From assembly GCA_963839475.1 (NCBI GenBank), contig CAWIVH010000011.1:1-53066 (forward strand): DNA of 53,066 nt. Reading direction: 5' to 3'. The notes under the pieces are model-generated. The model was not told the origin of the DNA, searched no databases, and worked only from the letters and a program-made list of their open reading frames with translations. This document shows, one piece after another, positions 50,739-53,066 of this stretch (positions within the stretch are counted from its first letter, which is position 1; every line of letters starts with the position of its first letter). A program made the translations under genes and the position numbers. The DNA comes from CAWIVH01 sp963839475. GTDB taxonomy: Bacteria; Acidobacteriota; UBA6911.

Positions 50739-51162
50739 ACGATGCTAATTTCCTATGCCTTTACGGTCATGCTTTTCAGGTGGGTCTGGAAACCACCCTT
50801 GGCAAGTCCTTGGCAAGACCTTGTCACTTTTGGTGGCTGACTACAAATCGCCACAAGTTCACCCGCCCGCGTTTTCGCACAGGAAGGACCCAAGAGCGCT
50901 ATACAATAGCTTCCATAACGCCCTATACAATCAACACTTAGAGGAATCGACTGATTGAAAGTTTTGACGCTGTTCTTTGGCATTTATCAACTTTCCTTTG
51001 CCTTCAGCCCGAGCGCATTCCTCAAAGCGTTTGAAAAATGACCCCACATCCATCGTGCCCTTCTCTCTTTTCTGCCTATTCGCTTTACATGCCTTCCTCC
51101 CTGAACCGAGTAGTATGGGTGTCTCTGATCGTCACGATAAACTAAGGCCCAATCCTCTGTGC
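50739..51162. other. non-coding region upstream of terminase, candidate cos region
   Basis: No convincing gene lies in this 424-base stretch. It holds 11-bp-period repeats (TTGGCAAGTCC at 50799, TTGGCAAGACC at 50810, then a partial TTGTCAC at 50821) and two CTATACAAT words at 50899 and 50923, spaced 24 bp. A cos site normally lies just before the small terminase gene, which makes this the best candidate. The exact cut cannot be read from sequence. Confidence 0.45.
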
Positions 51163-51489
51163 TCACAACCAGATCCGTTCAATGGCCGCTTCCGTGCCGA
51201 TCTTCGGAAATGCAACGTTGCAGCATGGAGGATAGGCGGCACCCGGATAGTTGCGAGCCCCATTCCAGTACACCCTCTCTCCGCGGTTACGCTGGAATTC
51301 CTCATGCTCGCCCCGAAGGCTGAAGTTGAGCTCCGCCATCTTGCGTTGGCGATCGGCGTCATCCCGAAAATACAACCGCCCATCAGGCAGCCAGCTGGCT
51401 ATGCCCCTCCTGATGAATTCGTTTGCCCTTTGTTCGGAGGTGTACCTCGATCCATCCAACCTTGGGTTGGCGATCTCAACTTTTGCCAT
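51163..51489 (-). CDS. conserved small phage protein
   Basis: 108 residues. RYTSEQRANEFIRRGIASWLPDGRLYFRDD and GERVYWNGARNYPGAAYPPC follow a pattern common to small proteins encoded before terminase genes in prophages of soil bacteria. It is basic and mixed alpha/beta. Function unknown. Confidence 0.55.
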   Translation of the reverse strand: MAKVEIANPRLDGSRYTSEQRANEFIRRGIASWLPDGRLYFRDDADRQRKMAELNFSLRGEHEEFQRNRGERVYWNGARNYPGAAYPPCCNVAFPKIGTEAAIERIWL

Positions 51490-51640
51490 TTTAGGGATAC
51501 CTATGGTGTGCTGCCCGTCGGCGTCCGTGGATCAGGCCGGATCACGCCTGGCTGCCTGATGGCAGACTGTTCGATGGCAATCTTTAATCGGGTTAATCCA
51601 CCCATTCAACAGAAATCGCTGTCACCGCCCAAAATACAGG

Positions 51641-51706
51641 TGCAGCAGTATGCAGGAGACTGCAACAAGCCGCAGGAGTATGCAGCAGACTGCAGCAGTA
51701 TGCATA
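51641..51706. repeat. 10-bp tandem repeat array, TGCAGCAGTA consensus
   Basis: Six consecutive decamers from 51641 (TGCAGCAGTA, TGCAGGAGAC, TGCAACAAGC, CGCAGGAGTA, TGCAGCAGAC, TGCAGCAGTA) are followed by a partial TGCATA. The array stands in a non-coding gap just after the HTH gene. The phasing of one helical turn places every repeat on the same DNA face, as for iterons or a curved protein-wrapping site. Confidence 0.65.
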
Positions 51707-51707
51707 T

Positions 51708-51917
51708 TCAAATTGTGCTTTTGGCAAGTTTCCCCCGCTTTTTCCCAATCCCGTGCTTCAAAATCCTATGGTATTCATCACGCGGAATTCTAACTGCACC
51801 AAGGAAATGGACGCACTCCAAGAGACCGTGTTTTATCCATCGTCTGATCGTATCTTCCGAAAAGCCGCTGGCAATTGAAAGTTCGTCAACGCGATATAAT
51901 TCCTTTCCGTTCACCAT
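51708..51917 (-). CDS. HTH excisionase-like DNA-binding protein
   Basis: 69 residues. LYRVDELSIASGFSEDTIRRWIKHGLLECVHFLGAVRIPRDEYHRIL is a MerR/excisionase winged helix. The tail is basic (KKRGKLAKS). It abuts the replication gene with no spacer and ends next to the decamer array, which it may bind. An alternative excisionase candidate to the gene at 7925. Confidence 0.65.
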   Translation of the reverse strand: MVNGKELYRVDELSIASGFSEDTIRRWIKHGLLECVHFLGAVRIPRDEYHRILKHGIGKKRGKLAKSTI

Positions 51918-52838
51918 CTAGGCCTTTCTGCGCGATTTCTGTAGTTCGCGCGCGATGGATTCCAGTTCCTTTTTGCGCCGTATCTCATCAGCTTTCTCGA
52001 CTTCCGCCCGATACTCCGGGTCGTCGAGCATGCTCGTGGTTCCCTCCGGAGTCTCCCCGACATGATCGCCGCGCGCAGGCGGCGCCGTAGGAGCCGATGT
52101 CATGAACGCGTTGATATTCGCGGCCCAGTAGGCCATGGGCTTGCCGATCTTGAGAAAAAACGCGTCCTTGCTCTCGATGAATCGCGTGATGGCGGCTTTT
52201 AGCGGTGGCAAATCGAATGCGGCCTGGCCGGCGGTTCTGGCGAGAAGGAGTTTAAGCCCCTCGAAATCAGCCGGCTGGGTTACAAGCGGTTGGCCGCGAA
52301 CGCGTTGGAATTCGGCGAAGAAGTGATCGACAAGCGGTTTAAAGCGGGGGTCGGCGGCTTTGTCGCCGGCCTTGCTTTTAAGCTTTGAAGATGAAGATGA
52401 AGATGAAGATGAAGCCTTTGGTTTCTGTTTGGGATCACCTTTAGCATCACCTTTGGTGTCACCTTTGTCTTGACCTTTAAAGGTCGGGTTTCCTCCTCCC
52501 CTTTTCCCGGCTTCCGCGCAAAGTTGCCGCTTCCGCTCGTCTCTAACGATCCTTCTGGAGTAGATCACGCCGTGATCCGTGCAGGAAAAGACGCCGGAGT
52601 CTGAAAGCTCCTGGAGCAGCCGGGAAACCTCGTCGGTAGAACAGCCGGTCATTCGAGCGAGCTGTTCTGCGGTCACGGGTTTGCCTGTCGCATGCTGTAG
52701 AAAGCCCCTGCGGTCGCCCTCGTGCATCAGGCAGAGCATGTCGGTCCACAGCCCGCGGGCTGCGAGAGAGACGGAGCGGACGGCCGGATCCTTGAGCCAG
52801 TCGCCCGGGTAGAATTGGAAGGAAGGAAGTTTAGACAT
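51918..52838 (-). CDS. DUF1376-type phage replication protein
   Basis: 306 residues. The N-terminal domain, FQFYPGDWLKDPAVRSVSLAARGLWTDMLCLMHEGDRRGFL, then PVTAEQLARMTGCSTDEVSRLLQELSDSGVFSCTDHGVIYSRRIVRDE, is the DUF1376/YdaU winged-helix pattern of phage replication initiators. A low-complexity linker (GDTKGDAKGDP, then nine serines) joins a helical C-terminal domain. No helicase loader gene follows it in this prophage, whereas the remnant at 5 kb has one. Confidence 0.75.
   Translation of the reverse strand: MSKLPSFQFYPGDWLKDPAVRSVSLAARGLWTDMLCLMHEGDRRGFLQHATGKPVTAEQLARMTGCSTDEVSRLLQELSDSGVFSCTDHGVIYSRRIVRDERKRQLCAEAGKRGGGNPTFKGQDKGDTKGDAKGDPKQKPKASSSSSSSSSKLKSKAGDKAADPRFKPLVDHFFAEFQRVRGQPLVTQPADFEGLKLLLARTAGQAAFDLPPLKAAITRFIESKDAFFLKIGKPMAYWAANINAFMTSAPTAPPARGDHVGETPEGTTSMLDDPEYRAEVEKADEIRRKKELESIARELQKSRRKA
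52387..52470. repeat. microsatellite-like repeats in the replication gene linker
   Basis: GAAGAT is repeated 4.7 times (52387-52414), encoding the serine run. A 12-bp-period CACCTTT-x5 repeat (about 52432-52470) encodes KGD units. Both periods are multiples of three, so length changes stay in frame. Confidence 0.65.
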
Positions 52839-52941
52839 CGGTCACTCGGTCTCGATTAAGTGAAGAGCGCTTGTCTGCTACTCGAACAGGTACGGGAACG
52901 CGAAATCTACAATTTCTGTCACGTTTTTCTCTCCTCTCTAT

Positions 52942-52998
52942 CCCGTTTGAATAACGGGAGTTGGGAAATAACGCGCAAAGTTTTTCTGCGCATTTTTT
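52942..52998 (+). terminator. hairpins upstream of the replication gene, one followed by T6
   Basis: CCCGTT-TGAAT-AACGGG (52942-52958) and GCGCA-N9-TGCGC followed by ATTTTTT (52973-52998). The second has terminator shape on the plus strand and would stop transcripts heading out of or into the prophage end. The remnant has a similar stem plus T6 at about 6447-6470. Confidence 0.35.
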
Positions 52999-53003
52999 CG
53001 AGT

Positions 53004-53024
53004 TTGGGCACAATTTGGGCACAA
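53004..53024 (+). repeat. right pair of TTGGGCACAA repeats (integrase arm-site candidate)
   Basis: Copies at 53004-53013 and 53015-53024, 11-bp period, same orientation as the pair at 6730-6750 beside the integrase. In the excised circle both pairs would flank the tRNA-derived core. By analogy with the remnant (58 bases from repeat to tRNA) the core should start about 15-20 bases beyond the window. Confidence 0.6.
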
Positions 53025-53066
53025 CGGGGGCTTTTGACGGAAGCGAGGGTTTTGGAAAACTGCTGT

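Larger units (their letters stand above)
6555..53066. mobile_element. lambda-like siphovirus prophage, right end outside the window
   Basis: It is bounded on the left by the tRNA-Leu fragment beside an integrase. It contains lysogeny, early, lysis, tail, head and packaging modules with no visible frameshift in structural genes except the programmed one in the tail chaperone. Matching TTGGGCACAA pairs lie near both ends. More than 46.5 kb is visible. Nearly all genes are on the minus strand; the exceptions are the repressor and the cargo island (16.9-21.0 kb). Confidence 0.88.

Noticed and set aside
51641..51706. CRISPR array
   Set aside because: Repeats are contiguous 10-mers with no spacers, and no cas genes are present.
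50977..51921. 314-residue plus-strand open frame
   Set aside because: It runs antisense through the 108-residue gene, the decamer array and the HTH gene; composition is not protein-like.

Overview
The window is a slice of a GC-rich bacterial chromosome, most likely an acidobacterium of the Solibacter/Bryobacter type. The evidence is the left edge (1-2785), where an ECF sigma factor of the Sig-70_X6 type overlaps a Ser/Thr kinase with a C-terminal TolB/PD40 propeller, a pairing typical of that group. Almost everything from about 6.6 kb to the right edge is one lambda-like siphovirus prophage. A short remnant of another prophage lies to its left.

Layout: (1) 1-2785, kinase gene with two single-base frame breaks plus its sigma factor; (2) 3028-3750, an exported protein; (3) 3.9-6.5 kb, a prophage remnant with an integrase C-terminal scrap, two small proteins, a DnaC-like helicase loader and a replication initiator, ending in 11-bp-period repeats; (4) 6555-6611, the 3' part of a tRNA-Leu(UAA) gene, read as attL; (5) 6.7-16.9 kb, early genes on the minus strand: integrase, HTH (xis candidate), DUF7694, DEDD exonuclease, ParB-like protein, DUF2303-like and 'replication terminator'-type proteins, RusA-like resolvase, several small zinc-binding and membrane proteins, an RHH protein and a Cro-like protein; (6) 16.88-18.0 kb, a repressor switch with paired operators, and a convergent PAS-domain gene; (7) 18.1-21.0 kb, a plus-strand cargo island including a solitary HsdR_N-type nuclease; (8) 21.2-23.6 kb, lysis (holin, SleB-type endolysin, spanin-like pair); (9) 23.8-40.6 kb, tail genes; (10) 40.6-43.1 kb, an inserted glycosyltransferase/methyltransferase cassette; (11) 43.1-50.7 kb, head and packaging genes; (12) 50.7-53.07 kb, repeat-rich non-coding DNA, an HTH protein, a DUF1376-type replication protein and the second set of integrase arm-like repeats.

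The genes fit a temperate phage. The integrase recombines at tRNA-Leu; the CI/Cro-like pair controls lysogeny; early genes handle replication and recombination; a GpA-type terminase fills a capsid built from portal, S78-type protease and HK97-fold capsid protein; and a non-contractile tail is built around a 918-residue tape measure with a -1 frameshift chaperone. Most neighbours overlap by ATGA or GTGA, so translation is coupled. The right att site and the intact tRNA-Leu are not in the window; from the spacing of the repeats I predict they lie a few tens of bases beyond base 53066.

The least explained parts are the virion-modification cassette inside the head operon, the PAS protein beside the repressor, the plus-strand cargo, a six-to-seven-copy 10-bp tandem repeat near the packaging genes, a structured leader before the RusA gene, and a REP-like palindrome inserted in frame into the kinase activation segment. 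Function calls come from recognising motifs in translated sequence; no database search was run.
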